This document shows positions 1-9,268 of a stretch of 64,000 nucleotides of DNA, in pieces (the first letter of the stretch is position 1; the number at the start of each line of letters is the position of its first letter). The position numbers and the translations under genes were made by a program. Below the pieces are notes generated by a model that saw only the letters and a list, made by a program, of their open reading frames with translations, did not search any database and was not told the DNA's origin. The DNA is from Haladaptatus litoreus (GTDB lineage Archaea > Halobacteriota > Halobacteria > Halobacteriales > Haladaptataceae). The DNA is taken from assembly GCF_900156425.1 (NCBI RefSeq), contig NZ_FTNO01000003.1, positions 1-64,000 on the forward strand. Direction: 5' to 3'.

Positions 1-168
1 GTCGAAACCGCAACTGACCATGGGACACTCGACGCATTCTCCTCCGAGGGCGAAGACGATGCTGAACCAGACGACTGCGACTGTGACGGTCTCGGTGACT
101 TCCCGTGTTGGCCGTGTGTGAGAGCGGGACGAAAAGAACTGCCAATTAACCCCGCCCCCTCTCAGTGA
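1..168 (+). pseudogene. SWIM zinc-finger family protein, C-terminal part (cut by window edge)
   Basis: The open frame runs from base 1 to a TGA at 166-168 and gives the C-terminal signature of a haloarchaeal SWIM-finger family: an acidic linker, then CDCDGLGDFPCWPCVRAGRK. The CxCx(n)CxH finger itself would lie left of the window, so completeness cannot be judged. Bases 1-95 are identical to 8195-8289, so this is a direct duplicate of the broken copy at 8 kb. SWIM fingers are generally nucleic-acid or protein binding; the role here is unknown. Confidence 0.6.
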
Positions 169-200
169 TGACTTGTCGACAGACGCTGACGGAATTATAA

Positions 201-341
201 AATGAGTACTACCGAGACTCTCTTGCACCGCGTGCCGAATTGTTCGTCACGGCAACCACTGGCACTGAATATGAGAATGTCAACTTCGATCCAGTGGTTG
301 AAAAAATGAGAATCCTCCTCGAAACAGGACTGGAAGTTTAA
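201..341 (+). pseudogene. Possible C-terminal remnant of an unidentified protein
   Basis: After an in-frame TAA, a frame of 46 codons runs to the TAA at 339-341 and contains DSLAPRAELFVTATTGTEYE. It has no start codon of its own and looks like the tail of a larger protein. I do not recognise the family. It sits between a SWIM remnant and a binding-protein gene, in a stretch otherwise without genes. Confidence 0.25.
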
Positions 342-376
342 TACATGAGCACCTGCTTATCTAAGCAATAGCTTCT

Positions 377-1678
377 ATGTATACGCGTCGCAAGTGCCTC
401 AGATCGGCTGCGGCGAGCGTGGTAGGTATCGCTAGTCTTGCCGGTTGCTCTTCGAATCGAAGCGAGGTCGAAAAAACGACAACCAAGCAAAAAACCCAAG
501 ATGAATCGATGTCGCTCGAAATCCAACATTCTTGGACTCAGGCCACTGAAAAAGACGCGATTACGTCGCTCTTCGAAGGGTTTCAAGATTCCCATACCGA
601 GATAGAAATCAACGAACAGACGGTCGCCGGTCGAGGAGGCGGCAATCTACAAACAACAGTGAAAAAACGAATTATCGACAACGACCCCCCTGACTCGTGG
701 CAATCTTGGTCGGGGCAAAACCTCCGAACATACGTGGACGCAGGGGTACTCCAACGGCTTCAAAATGGGATGTTACAAAAGATGGGGTGGAACGCCTTTT
801 CACCGATATCGAAACAACTCACGAAGATCGACGGATCGTTCGTTGCGGTTCCGCTAAATATCCACCGTCTAAACAATTTGTTCTATAACGTCGAAATCAT
901 GGATGAGGTGGGTATCGATCCACACACCATTCAGACACCACGTATGCTGATAGACACCGTAAAATTGGTCGAAGAGACGACTGATAGTAGCGGTGTCGTA
1001 CACGCCACCAAAAACGTCTGGCCGACGCTGGAACTATGGGAATCGGTGTTGCTGGGTGAACACGGCTTCGAAACGCACCAGGCCATTGTCAACGGAGAGA
1101 TGCGTTCGAACGAACGAGCGGTGAGGGAGTCGCTCGGCCTCGTCGATGAATATCATGAACAGTCCCCCGACGGCATCGTTTCGTCTAACTGGCGCGAAGC
1201 AGCAAGACAGTTCCAAAGCGGGAACGTCGCCTTCTTTCATCAAGGCGATTGGGCTCCAGCGGCATTTCGGAACGACGATTTTGAATTCGAAATCGACTGG
1301 AACTGTACCGCATTTCCCGGGACAAACGATCAGTACCTGCTGAGTATGGATTCGTTCCCATTTTCGAAGCACAGTTCTGCTAAAACGGCACTTTTCAAAT
1401 TCCTGCAATACGTTAGTTCGGTCGAAGCACAACAGCGATTTACGCAAAAGCGAGGTTCGATTCCACCGAGGAAAGATGTGCCAGCATCGGAATACGACCC
1501 CTTCTATCGTCGCCAGATTAACCGCTTTCGAAAAACGAACACCCAACTTCCGTCGATAGCGCACGGATTGGCGATTCCACCTGCATCACGGGCTGATCTA
1601 ACTAGCGCGATGCAAGATTTCACTTCCACTTGGGATGTCGAGCAGACGACGCGGGAGATTCTAACGATGTTCGACTGA
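377..1678 (+). CDS. ABC-type extracellular solute-binding lipoprotein (family 1, sugar type)
   Basis: A 433-residue protein opening with a twin-arginine type signal (TRRK followed by a hydrophobic Ala/Val segment) and a lipobox LAGC near residue 24, so it should be exported folded and lipid-anchored outside the membrane. The body fits family 1 solute-binding proteins: an N-terminal EIQHSW strand, a PDSWQSWSGQ segment, a GDWAP motif in the middle, and a C-terminal helical lobe. This family delivers sugars or oligosaccharides to an ABC importer. No permease or ATPase gene lies nearby, so it is an orphan here; the glycoside hydrolase 4 kb downstream makes a sugar ligand plausible. It converges on the membrane-protein gene at 1696. 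Confidence 0.85.
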   Translation: MYTRRKCLRSAAASVVGIASLAGCSSNRSEVEKTTTKQKTQDESMSLEIQHSWTQATEKDAITSLFEGFQDSHTEIEINEQTVAGRGGGNLQTTVKKRIIDNDPPDSWQSWSGQNLRTYVDAGVLQRLQNGMLQKMGWNAFSPISKQLTKIDGSFVAVPLNIHRLNNLFYNVEIMDEVGIDPHTIQTPRMLIDTVKLVEETTDSSGVVHATKNVWPTLELWESVLLGEHGFETHQAIVNGEMRSNERAVRESLGLVDEYHEQSPDGIVSSNWREAARQFQSGNVAFFHQGDWAPAAFRNDDFEFEIDWNCTAFPGTNDQYLLSMDSFPFSKHSSAKTALFKFLQYVSSVEAQQRFTQKRGSIPPRKDVPASEYDPFYRRQINRFRKTNTQLPSIAHGLAIPPASRADLTSAMQDFTSTWDVEQTTREILTMFD

Positions 1679-1695
1679 GAAGTAGAAGCGTAATT

Positions 1696-3345
1696 TTATC
1701 CGTTGTTTGAGGTGGACACGTCTGACTTACGTTCGTATATAATGACCCCCTGATTTTGGTACACTTGTCGATACTCGTCCGAGCGATTTAGTCCCGTAAT
1801 GAATGCTCGTTGCTGCTTGTACTTGCGTCCATACACCGTGTACGCGCCTTTCGGCACGTAGATGTAGTCTGGATTCGTCTCGGTAAGCGCGATATTTTTA
1901 TCCAGATCGTCGGCACTCTTGGCTGTCGAAATCCGCTGATATGCCGTGTGTTGCCACTGGTATGCGACCGAACTTCGTTCCCACTCAACGCCCCACGGAC
2001 CGACAACGTTTGTCCGATTCGCCAAGTACGGAAACCATTCTGCGGCATCGCCGATGACCATAAATTCGGCAGAAGAATCGATGTTTCGTTGCACCCACTG
2101 CATCGCGGCGTAATCCTGTTCATCGATAAACGAGGGCATCGAATTGCTCCCCTCATACTCGTTCACCGACCCGGAGACATACAGAGTCATGATGTTTGCT
2201 CCAAGGAGTGAAAGCACTAGGAGAATCGCAGTGAGTGTATGTTGTCGAGATAAGACCGGTTCTATCCGTTGTGCGATCCACGGCACAGCACCATCGAGGA
2301 CAAATACGGCCGTCACCAGTGACCCGATTACGGCGATGAATCGTGTTTCACCGGTCGTCCCACCGACGAGGAGCAACCAAGACGGAAGGAAGAGACGGCG
2401 CTCTGCGAGTAAGTACACGACCCCAGCAGCTGGAATCGCATACCACAACGAAAGGAGAACTATACCATAGAGATTCGGAGACGGTGAAATCCCCGCTGAC
2501 AGTTGCTGCGGTGTGAATACCACGTCTACTATTACACCGAGGCCGCCTCCCAGACCGCCGTGCGTACTTGACGCTGAAACGAGGTTCTCGAGGCTGTAGA
2601 TGGAGATGATCCGTCCCCACCACGGGACCGTTAGAATAACCCCACAGATACCGACGAGGATCGCGTCTGTGAATCCTTGAACCGATGGAGCGTAGCGAAC
2701 AGTAAACACGCTGATGCCGATTGCGAGAAAGACAGCATATTCCGGGTGCGTGAGTGCGGTGAGCGTAAACCATACGATCGTCGGAACGATCCAGCGGCGG
2801 GAACCAGTTTTGCAGAGACGCAAGGCCGTGTACAGTCCGGCGAGCGAAAAAAAGAAAGCCGGTGCTCGAACGATACCACCTGCGGAGAAGTGCCATCGAA
2901 CGAACGCCGGCGTCACCGCAAGAATGAAGCTCGCCAAACCTGCTCGTTTTGGCGTCTGGAGCAACGATTTGGAAAGCAAATAAAATGGAACTAAGCTGGC
3001 AATAGTGATCACTCCAGGGAGAAAGCGAGAGAGCATGAACAAATCGACACCTAGGATGCCATGGAGAGCCGAAAGGCTGTAAAAGATCAGCGGAGGATAC
3101 GCAAATGGAACTCCGTTCGCCGTGTACTGGGGCACGACGCGAGGAAATTGATAGCCGTTGTTCGCTATCTGTTCGGAAATCGAGAGGAAAAGCCCACCTC
3201 CGAAGGCCGGAAACTGATGCGTGGCGAGATAGCTACTGTATGTGAGAAGAGAAATGAAAAGAGCGGGTGTAAGCCAAAGATATTCCAATAACCATTCATT
3301 TATATCTTCGCATTCTCCATCTGAGTTAGATAAATCAACTTCCAT
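1696..3345 (-). CDS. Polytopic membrane glycosyltransferase-like protein (GT-C / ArnT-like)
   Basis: A 549-residue protein with about ten hydrophobic segments over the first 400 residues and a soluble C-terminal tail, the layout of GT-C enzymes that use lipid-linked sugars at the outer membrane face. A first extracytoplasmic loop follows the first membrane helix and contains GGGLFLSISEQ and a PFAYPPLIFY motif. The acidic pair usual at this place in ArnT/PMT enzymes is not visible. The tail has a conserved block (IGDAAEWFPYLANRT, then VGPWGVEWE) shared with the divergent paralogue at 3514. Donor and acceptor are unknown; a role in surface glycan or glycolipid synthesis is inference. The start ATG gives a short acidic leader before helix 1. 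Confidence 0.7.
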   Translation of the reverse strand: MEVDLSNSDGECEDINEWLLEYLWLTPALFISLLTYSSYLATHQFPAFGGGLFLSISEQIANNGYQFPRVVPQYTANGVPFAYPPLIFYSLSALHGILGVDLFMLSRFLPGVITIASLVPFYLLSKSLLQTPKRAGLASFILAVTPAFVRWHFSAGGIVRAPAFFFSLAGLYTALRLCKTGSRRWIVPTIVWFTLTALTHPEYAVFLAIGISVFTVRYAPSVQGFTDAILVGICGVILTVPWWGRIISIYSLENLVSASSTHGGLGGGLGVIVDVVFTPQQLSAGISPSPNLYGIVLLSLWYAIPAAGVVYLLAERRLFLPSWLLLVGGTTGETRFIAVIGSLVTAVFVLDGAVPWIAQRIEPVLSRQHTLTAILLVLSLLGANIMTLYVSGSVNEYEGSNSMPSFIDEQDYAAMQWVQRNIDSSAEFMVIGDAAEWFPYLANRTNVVGPWGVEWERSSVAYQWQHTAYQRISTAKSADDLDKNIALTETNPDYIYVPKGAYTVYGRKYKQQRAFITGLNRSDEYRQVYQNQGVIIYERKSDVSTSNNG

Positions 3346-3513
3346 CTCGAAGGTCAGTTTCTTAGGGCAAATTCCGAGTAATCATGGCATCGTCTTCTAT
3401 GTTTTGAACTTCCTCACAGGCGCGACCCGAGTGGCCTGCTTTATTAATGACTGATGGCCACAATGCCTATTACAACTAGGGGATCCTATAGAAATCACTG
3501 ACGAGTATCTATA

Positions 3514-5130
3514 ATGAGTAATACAAGAACGGATGCTGACCAATATGGTGACCGATTGGGGGCTGTTTTCAGCAGACTCTATGAGGGTTTTTTGGCCACC
3601 TTTTTCAGCGGATACCGAAGGATCGTCTTTATTTTCGCGACCTCGCTTTTCGTGAGTAGCGTCTATCTTCTCACCCACCCATTTCCAGCATACGGTGCTG
3701 GTCTATTTCTCGAGATGGCCGAGGCCGTCGTGAGTAAAAACTACGCCCTTCCCACGAAGGTGGCTGGGTATACACATAGCGGTGTTCCCTTTGCATATCC
3801 TCCGCTCGCGTTTTACGCTACCGCGCTTCTGCTCGATATCGATATCCATCCGCTCGTAATTACGCGTGCAGTTCCAGCTGTCGTCACCTCTGTCTCTTTC
3901 ACTGCATACTATTTTCTCGCTCGCGAATTTCTCCCATCGTCGCGACGTGCGGGTGTCGCGGCCCTTATCGCCACAGTCACTCCCACGTTGCTTCAGTGGC
4001 ATCTCTCGGCTGGTGGAATCGTTCGGGCACCTGCTTTCTTGGTTCTTCTCACGGGACTGTACGTTGGAATTCGATTATTCCGCTGCGGACAGCGATCTAC
4101 CCTCGCTGCAGCGTCAGTTCTTTTCGGTGTAATGATTTTAACTCATCCGACATATTCGGTCTTTTTCGGTGTGAGTTATCTCCTCTTTTTCCTCGTCGAA
4201 AATCGGTCGTTCAGGGGATTTCTCAGTGGGATTTTTGTCGCTGGAAGTGGCCTGATAATCGCAGGCCCTTGGATTGCACAGGTTGCTACCTCTCACGGTG
4301 TTTCTGTTTTCACATCGGCGGCGGGTACCCATGGTGGATTGGGTGCGGGCGCGACGATGTTTTTCGAACGGCTTACAGATCCATTTGTCAGCTTTCCTGC
4401 CGTTGTTTTGTGGTATATACTCCTCTGTTTTGGACTCTACTACTTTGTTACTAGACGGCAGTTTTTTCTCCCCACCTGGTTCGGTATCTCGATCTTTTTG
4501 ATGGACGAGATACGGTTTGCGTTCATTCCTGGTGTTATGATTATCACTGTTGGATTGACCGATATCGTGCCAACGATTCACGCCCGACTTCGGAATTCAC
4601 GCCGGACGGTCACATCACTCGTTGCTGTTCCGGCGCTCGTACTCGGATTGCTTGCGTGCCTCGGTATCCTGTTCGTCGGCGGGCACTCGGTAGCAAGCCA
4701 ACCATCGATGCCAGCGTTCATCGATCACGAAGACACCGAAGCAATGGAATGGGTTCGATCGGAGACACCAGCCGATGCGGAGTTCGTGGTTCTCGGCGAT
4801 GCCGCAGAATGGTTCCCACAGCAGACCAACCGGACGATTCTCGTCGGCCCGTGGGGCGTCGAGTGGAAGACACCACAAGCATACCAGCGCCAGAAGGATT
4901 CCTATATCACCCTCTCTGAGTGTGACACTGCCCGGTGTTTGACGGACAATCTCCAGTCTCAACCCAGACAACCGGACTACCTCTACATCCCGAAAGGCGA
5001 ATATACGGTTCGCGGACAAACGATTACCCAGATCGATAAAATGCGTCTTTCGCTCGAACGAAGCGACCGATATCGAATCGTACACGAGAACGACGGCGTA
5101 CTCATCGTTCGAACGGTCCGTACGAATTGA
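3514..5130 (+). CDS. Polytopic membrane glycosyltransferase-like protein, paralogue of the 1696-3345 gene
   Basis: A 538-residue protein homologous along its whole length to its divergent neighbour. It has the same helix pattern, the same first loop (FPAYGAGLFLEMAEAV, then GVPFAYPPLAFY), an HLSAGGIVRAPAF helix and a C-terminal LGDAAEWFPQQTNR / VGPWGVEWK block. Both lack the classical acidic pair in loop 1 but keep a Glu in the following helix (AEAV / SEQI). A gene pair facing away from each other across 168 bases suggests shared control and possibly a heteromer. The secreted hydrolase gene starts 78 bases downstream, suggesting a glycan-related locus. Confidence 0.7.
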   Translation: MSNTRTDADQYGDRLGAVFSRLYEGFLATFFSGYRRIVFIFATSLFVSSVYLLTHPFPAYGAGLFLEMAEAVVSKNYALPTKVAGYTHSGVPFAYPPLAFYATALLLDIDIHPLVITRAVPAVVTSVSFTAYYFLAREFLPSSRRAGVAALIATVTPTLLQWHLSAGGIVRAPAFLVLLTGLYVGIRLFRCGQRSTLAAASVLFGVMILTHPTYSVFFGVSYLLFFLVENRSFRGFLSGIFVAGSGLIIAGPWIAQVATSHGVSVFTSAAGTHGGLGAGATMFFERLTDPFVSFPAVVLWYILLCFGLYYFVTRRQFFLPTWFGISIFLMDEIRFAFIPGVMIITVGLTDIVPTIHARLRNSRRTVTSLVAVPALVLGLLACLGILFVGGHSVASQPSMPAFIDHEDTEAMEWVRSETPADAEFVVLGDAAEWFPQQTNRTILVGPWGVEWKTPQAYQRQKDSYITLSECDTARCLTDNLQSQPRQPDYLYIPKGEYTVRGQTITQIDKMRLSLERSDRYRIVHENDGVLIVRTVRTN

Positions 5131-5175
5131 GCGCTGAGGAGACACTCGTCCACTGTATTCTTCTCGGCAACAGCA

Positions 5176-5183
5176 TTTATAAA
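5176..5183 (+). promoter_or_regulatory. Archaeal TATA box for the glycoside hydrolase gene
   Basis: The sequence TTTATAAA is centred about 29 bases before the ATG at 5209. That is the spacing expected for a leaderless haloarchaeal transcript, and no Shine-Dalgarno sequence is visible, so the gene is probably transcribed on its own as well as from upstream. Confidence 0.5.
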
Positions 5184-5208
5184 TCGACTCTACTATCCCC
5201 CCGTACGA

Positions 5209-6423
5209 ATGGATAATTGGCTTAGCCGCCGTCGGTTTCTCGAACTCTGCGCAACGACATCCACTGCCGGTTCTGCTGTGAGTGCAGTTCGTCAAGCATC
5301 GGAAGATGACGGTTCGAAATACGCACCTCCACGACTGCACTCTGCCGGTTCGACGCAACTTCACTCTCAGGCCGAAGACACTGCACCTGTCGATATCCGC
5401 GGTGCCGTCTACGTTCCAACGCGTGCGTTTAATCGATATCAGATGTGGCGAGAGTATGACCCCGATGTCACCGAGCGTGACCTCGGTTATGCAGCACGTT
5501 TGAATTTGAATTCGATCCGAACGTGGCTTAGCTACGAGTATTGGCTCGAAGACCGCGAGGCACATGGCGAAAAACTGGAGCACTTTTTGGAGACTGCGGA
5601 TATGTACGGAATCCGTGTTCTCCTCGGGCTTTTCGACAGTATCGGCGAGGAACCGACGCTCGATAATCTCATTGGCTCTGATCTACATTCTGCTGTGCAG
5701 ACATTTTCCCCATCAACTCGGACGATGCGGAATCCAACCCTCTGGGACAACCCTCGCGATTTTATCCTCTGGTTTATGAGACGATACAATAACGATTCTC
5801 GACTGCTTGCGATCGAGCTCTCGAATGAACCAGGCTGGAGACCCGAACGCAGACGCTTTGTCAGAGGAATGTCAGATATATTTACCCTCCATCGTGGTTC
5901 CATTCCGTTGACGATCGGATCAACGAGTCTCACGAATAATACCGACTATCTGGAGTGGGGGATGGACATTTTGCAATTTCATTACAACTTTGCACAATCT
6001 CCGTCCCACTTTCGCCGAGTACTTCGTCAGGCGGAACACATCCAATCCAAATACGAAACACCCGTGTGGCTATCTGAGTGGCAACGAATTCGACCGGGTG
6101 GTTCGTTCTTTGCCGATCTCGACGGCGAAACACGGTTTCCGGACTACTCGTCGATGGCTCGGTTACTCCAGACCACGAATATCGGCAACTTCTTTTGGTC
6201 GCTTATGCTCCGACCGGCCTCCGAGTTACACTTCCGTCACCAAGGGATGGTAAACGGACTCTTTCATGAAGATGGCGCCGTTTGGAGTCTGGATGACGCT
6301 CGAGCGATCACAGCGATGTCCGGCGACCCCTCGTTTGGGGGCACCGAACGGCAAGCGTATCCAGACTGGATGGCCGAATTGAAGTCCCCGACATACCCAC
6401 GATCCAAACCGTATCCGCGGTAA
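5209..6423 (+). CDS. Secreted glycoside hydrolase, clan GH-A (GH5-like)
   Basis: A 404-residue protein with a Tat signal (SRRRFLELC at residues 6-14, then a small-residue hydrophobic stretch). The mature part looks like a (beta/alpha)8 barrel. An early strand reads LNLNSIRTWL, the acid/base motif LSNEPG puts Glu at residue 207 after Asn206, and a late strand reads PVWLSEWQ with the probable nucleophile Glu290. That Asn-Glu ... Glu arrangement defines clan GH-A retaining enzymes such as GH5 cellulases and mannanases. The substrate cannot be read from the sequence. The context (orphan sugar-binding lipoprotein, two GT-C-like proteins) fits degradation or editing of an extracellular polysaccharide. 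Confidence 0.75.
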   Translation: MDNWLSRRRFLELCATTSTAGSAVSAVRQASEDDGSKYAPPRLHSAGSTQLHSQAEDTAPVDIRGAVYVPTRAFNRYQMWREYDPDVTERDLGYAARLNLNSIRTWLSYEYWLEDREAHGEKLEHFLETADMYGIRVLLGLFDSIGEEPTLDNLIGSDLHSAVQTFSPSTRTMRNPTLWDNPRDFILWFMRRYNNDSRLLAIELSNEPGWRPERRRFVRGMSDIFTLHRGSIPLTIGSTSLTNNTDYLEWGMDILQFHYNFAQSPSHFRRVLRQAEHIQSKYETPVWLSEWQRIRPGGSFFADLDGETRFPDYSSMARLLQTTNIGNFFWSLMLRPASELHFRHQGMVNGLFHEDGAVWSLDDARAITAMSGDPSFGGTERQAYPDWMAELKSPTYPRSKPYPR

Positions 6424-6738
6424 GCGGGTTCGACTTCAGCGTGAACTCGTTACGCGTGATGAAAAGTCGAGTAGTAATGCCCACTGAGTTACCACTTTAC
6501 TTCAAAGGTAAGGACAGGCAAGTGCGAGAATTTGTACGAATTGTAGTGAAATGTGATTCCGTAGGCGTCGAGTCCGTACTACGCAACGACCACAGATTGA
6601 TTTGGGGATCTCGGGGTAGTCTACTTCCGCTTGTAACTCCAGTCGGTTGTGGATATTTGCTACCGAGTGACCCATAGCAGTGGCTTCTAACGGGCACATT
6701 TGTCATTCACGTTCGAGCTCCCACCGCCATTCAATCCA
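6424..6738 (+). other. Intergenic stretch without a recognisable gene
   Basis: About 315 bases between the hydrolase stop and a SWIM remnant. The open frames here are short, overlap each other on opposite strands and have no family features, so I do not call a gene. Confidence 0.5.
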
Positions 6739-6864
6739 GTGCTGGATGAGCTGGTTGACGTTGTAGAAGAGGATATCGAACCGGAAGACTGTGACTGCGC
6801 TGGCCTCGGTGACTTCCCGTGTTGGCCATGCGTGCAAACGGGCCGGAAGGAACTGCCGAACTAA
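6739..6864 (+). pseudogene. SWIM zinc-finger family, isolated C-terminal fragment
   Basis: A GTG-initiated frame of 41 codons ends at TAA 6862-6864 and reads through EDCDCAGLGDFPCWPCVQTG to RKELPN, the family's C-terminal signature. The SWIM finger and everything before it are missing, so this is a 3' scrap left by deletion or partial transposition. Confidence 0.6.
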
Positions 6865-6931
6865 CTACCGTTCAGCTTTTTTATCTCTAGCCTGTAATTG
6901 ACGGTCTCAGATCGAATCGACTAGCGAACGC

Positions 6932-7741
6932 TCACGAAGAGGATACTGCAAGACTGTCAACATCCTCAAGATCGCCTGGTGCCAAGAGCAATCGAAGCCG
7001 TGGCCGACCAACATCGATCGGTACTTTCTCCGTCTCGATAAGGCCACGATCCTCAAGTTGCGTTTTGGTTCGTGAAAAGGTCGCTTTACTCGCGAGGCCA
7101 ATGTCCTCACCCCACTTACTAATATCATAGAGCAGCACCTCGTTGTTCGCCGCCACCAATAATGCGAGGGCCACTTCATCGAGATCACCGCCCTCTTCAG
7201 GAATCGTCTCGGCTGATTCAACAATCATCGTGAAATCGCCTTCAACTTCATCTCCAAATTCCTCACTAAGCGTTCCTTGGATACGCGAAAGTGGCGGGGT
7301 TCGCAATGTGAATGCATCACCGTCCTCCCAATCATCGAAAAACGTCGACTGTGCGTTTTCAACTAGTTCGTCGTCTGTTGAGCGCAGCCCCGTCAACCCA
7401 GCATCCAACGTTACAACAGTTACGATTGCATCATCGCTGACGAGCAACGAAGTTCGCGCAATGTCTGTGGTTGTCCGAAGTTCGAGTGATCCTTGGTCGA
7501 TCAAATCGGCCACCTGACTTGCGAGAATGAAATCTTCTAGTGACGCTTTCAGTACATTTGGGTCGGCAAGTACCTGTAGAGTAGGCAGTTCATCATTGAA
7601 CGACGCTGCCGTTAGCATTATTGTTTGGAAAACATCTGGTGCGGGATTGACGATGAGTACCGAGTTTGATTCTTCGAAGAATGCGTGGATCACGTCGGTG
7701 AATTCTTGATCTAGAACGGTTACATCTGTGGACATACTCAC
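6932..7741 (-). CDS. TbsP-like winged-helix transcriptional regulator (DUF5821)
   Basis: A 269-residue protein matching the haloarchaeal TbsP/DUF5821 family. It has an N-terminal alpha/beta domain (VLIVNPAPDVF, then LPTLQVLADPNVLK and FILASQVADLID), a middle LRTPPLSRIQGTL motif, and a C-terminal winged helix with LLVAANNEVLLYDISKWGE, KATFSRTKTQLED and a basic VGRPRLRL wing. As I recall, the family member TbsP works with TrmB on glycolytic and gluconeogenic gene control. That would suit the nearby sugar-handling genes, but this is inference. The ATG at 7741 is followed by a second in-frame ATG two codons later, so the start may be 7735. Confidence 0.8.
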   Translation of the reverse strand: MSMSTDVTVLDQEFTDVIHAFFEESNSVLIVNPAPDVFQTIMLTAASFNDELPTLQVLADPNVLKASLEDFILASQVADLIDQGSLELRTTTDIARTSLLVSDDAIVTVVTLDAGLTGLRSTDDELVENAQSTFFDDWEDGDAFTLRTPPLSRIQGTLSEEFGDEVEGDFTMIVESAETIPEEGGDLDEVALALLVAANNEVLLYDISKWGEDIGLASKATFSRTKTQLEDRGLIETEKVPIDVGRPRLRLLLAPGDLEDVDSLAVSSS

Positions 7742-7944
7742 CTATATGAGCAGCACCTCCATTGTTCTGCGCGCATTACTACTCGAAGGCTCTTCCTAAG
7801 AATAGAAGACGGATTAAAGTAACTCCATGAATCCTATTAGGAGAATTTTATAACCACAGAGTTGTACGCACGAGAGGTTTCTCCAACGAAGACAAATTGA
7901 TGATTGAAACACAAATGCGTCCCATATTGATCCTCTAATCTAGG

Positions 7945-8430
7945 GAAAGACAATTTGTACGAAACCAACTGCAGACTGTACCCCTACCGAGACGGCACAG
8001 CAACGCGCACAGTTGGAGCAACTCTCCTTCGACATCGATCCCCCCGGACTCGTAGAAGTCACCAATGAGAGCCACGAGAGCCCTGCAAACCACCACAGTA
8101 CACTGTCTCCATCGACGACGTGACCGAGGACCTGATGGCCTGCACGTGCCCACACCATGTTCACCGCAACGCCTTCTGCAAACACATGGCCGCCGTCGAA
8201 ACCGCAACTGACCATGGGACACTCGACGCATTCTCCTCCGAGGGCGAAGACGATGCTGAACCAGACGACTGCGACTGTGACGGTCTCGGATATCACCGAC
8301 CAGTGAACGCTCACGGAACACGAGACGCTACGACTGAGGATACATTGAGAGAGATATAACAGCACGCGACCGATATCGCCGCCGAGTACTTCCCGGGACG
8401 CTTGAGAGTTTCTCCTCGGGCTGAAGAACG
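7945..8430 (+). pseudogene. Decayed SWIM-finger gene fused to SprT-like remnant
   Basis: Two reading frames are needed. One (about 7945-8105) gives QLEQLSFDIDPPGLVEVTNE. After a one-base shift the next frame gives YTVSIDDVTEDLMACTCPHH and the FCKHMAAVE finger (CxC...CxH). The frame then runs to CDGLG at 8289, where an internal deletion joins it to ATATCACCGACC, the N-terminal region of the SprT-like gene (SDITDQ in related copies). Further remnants read TTEDTLRE and QHATDIAAEYFPG up to about 8430. The block from 8120 to 8826 has an inverted homologue at 57095-56285, and 8195-8289 is identical to bases 1-95. Confidence 0.7.
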
Positions 8431-8549
8431 ACGAACCTAAGGAGTGCGACTATGTGGGTTTCAGCGGTATCTCGGAACCGATAAGCCGACTTCATTAGTA
8501 ATATTCGACACAGTAATAATAGTAAGTATTATGCCATTTTGGCGGTAAA

Positions 8550-8556
8550 ATATATA
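8550..8556 (+). promoter_or_regulatory. AT-rich TATA element before the zinc-ribbon gene
   Basis: A TATATAT tract sits about 30 bases before the ATG at 8583. The same arrangement (ATATATGTAGAGAAAG before the ATG) is conserved before the inverted copy at 56523, which supports a real promoter carried with the duplicated unit. Confidence 0.4.
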
Positions 8557-8582
8557 TGTAGAGAAAGTGTCTGTGCATTGCT

Positions 8583-8768
8583 ATGGAACTACTACATCGG
8601 TTACGCGGTGCCTTCAGTTCAGAAACCCCGTCTCAGCAGACAGAACAGCAGGTACGGGCGACTGGTGATATTTTTGAATGCGAAGAATGCGGTACCACCT
8701 TTATCTCGAAACCATCCTGTTGTTCAAAGTGTAACCAGAGCGACTTCCAGAATCTCGGCAGTTGTTAA
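8583..8768 (+). CDS. Small zinc-ribbon protein (61 residues), copy 1 of 3
   Basis: A micro-protein with a basic amphipathic N-terminus (MELLHRLRGAF), a Gln-rich linker and a rubredoxin-like zinc knuckle (FECEECGTTF, then CCSKCNQSDF), ending LGSC. Two CxxC pairs about a dozen residues apart are typical of haloarchaeal small CPxCG-related zinc proteins, which usually act as protein or nucleic-acid adaptors; the specific role is unknown. Paralogues lie at 38457 (+) and 56338 (-); the latter is nearly identical and shares upstream and downstream flanks. It is always found near SWIM/SprT remnants. Confidence 0.7.
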   Translation: MELLHRLRGAFSSETPSQQTEQQVRATGDIFECEECGTTFISKPSCCSKCNQSDFQNLGSC

Positions 8769-8829
8769 TCCGACATCTCTCACCATTCTCTTTGTACTGA
8801 TATCGTTTCTAACTGTTGGCGTCATATAC

Positions 8830-9260
8830 AACCCTTATCTTTCACTTTTGCGCGTGTTGATAATTCACGGTAGAGTGCCCCTACTACCTATAAAACTGCC
8901 CTTTAGGTGTTCCGGGGGACGAGTTACTCGACGTCTTAAACAGGAGTTAGACAATGTCACGGCGGGCCAGCCTACATTAGTACTGCTCGGCAACGGGAGG
9001 ACCACAAACCTCACAGTACGCTTATCAACTACAGACATCTCTCTTTTAAGACTGTCATACTAACGGAGTTGCTTAGGTTCCAAAGTAGTGTGACTGACAT
9101 TCATCGTGCTATCGAGGTGTCTGATCACGATCAAGGACTAGATCGTCTTCATCGCCTTGCCATCGGAACGAAAAGAAGAGAGGTTCGTTGGTAGCGAACT
9201 GACCCAACCACATTTCAAAAGCCCACGGAGTGGTCGACGTGTGAAAACTGTGAAAATATG
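8830..9260 (+). other. Intergenic stretch without a recognisable gene
   Basis: After the zinc-ribbon gene, homology to the 56-kb copy ends near 8826. The next 430 bases hold only short frames without family features, ending at the tRNA-like element. Confidence 0.45.
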
Positions 9261-9268
9261 CTCTGATA

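Noticed and set aside
8539..9063. 174-codon frame overlapping the zinc-ribbon gene
   Set aside because: It is the shadow of the zinc-ribbon gene in another frame. The 61-residue frame has conserved zinc Cys and two paralogues; this one does not.
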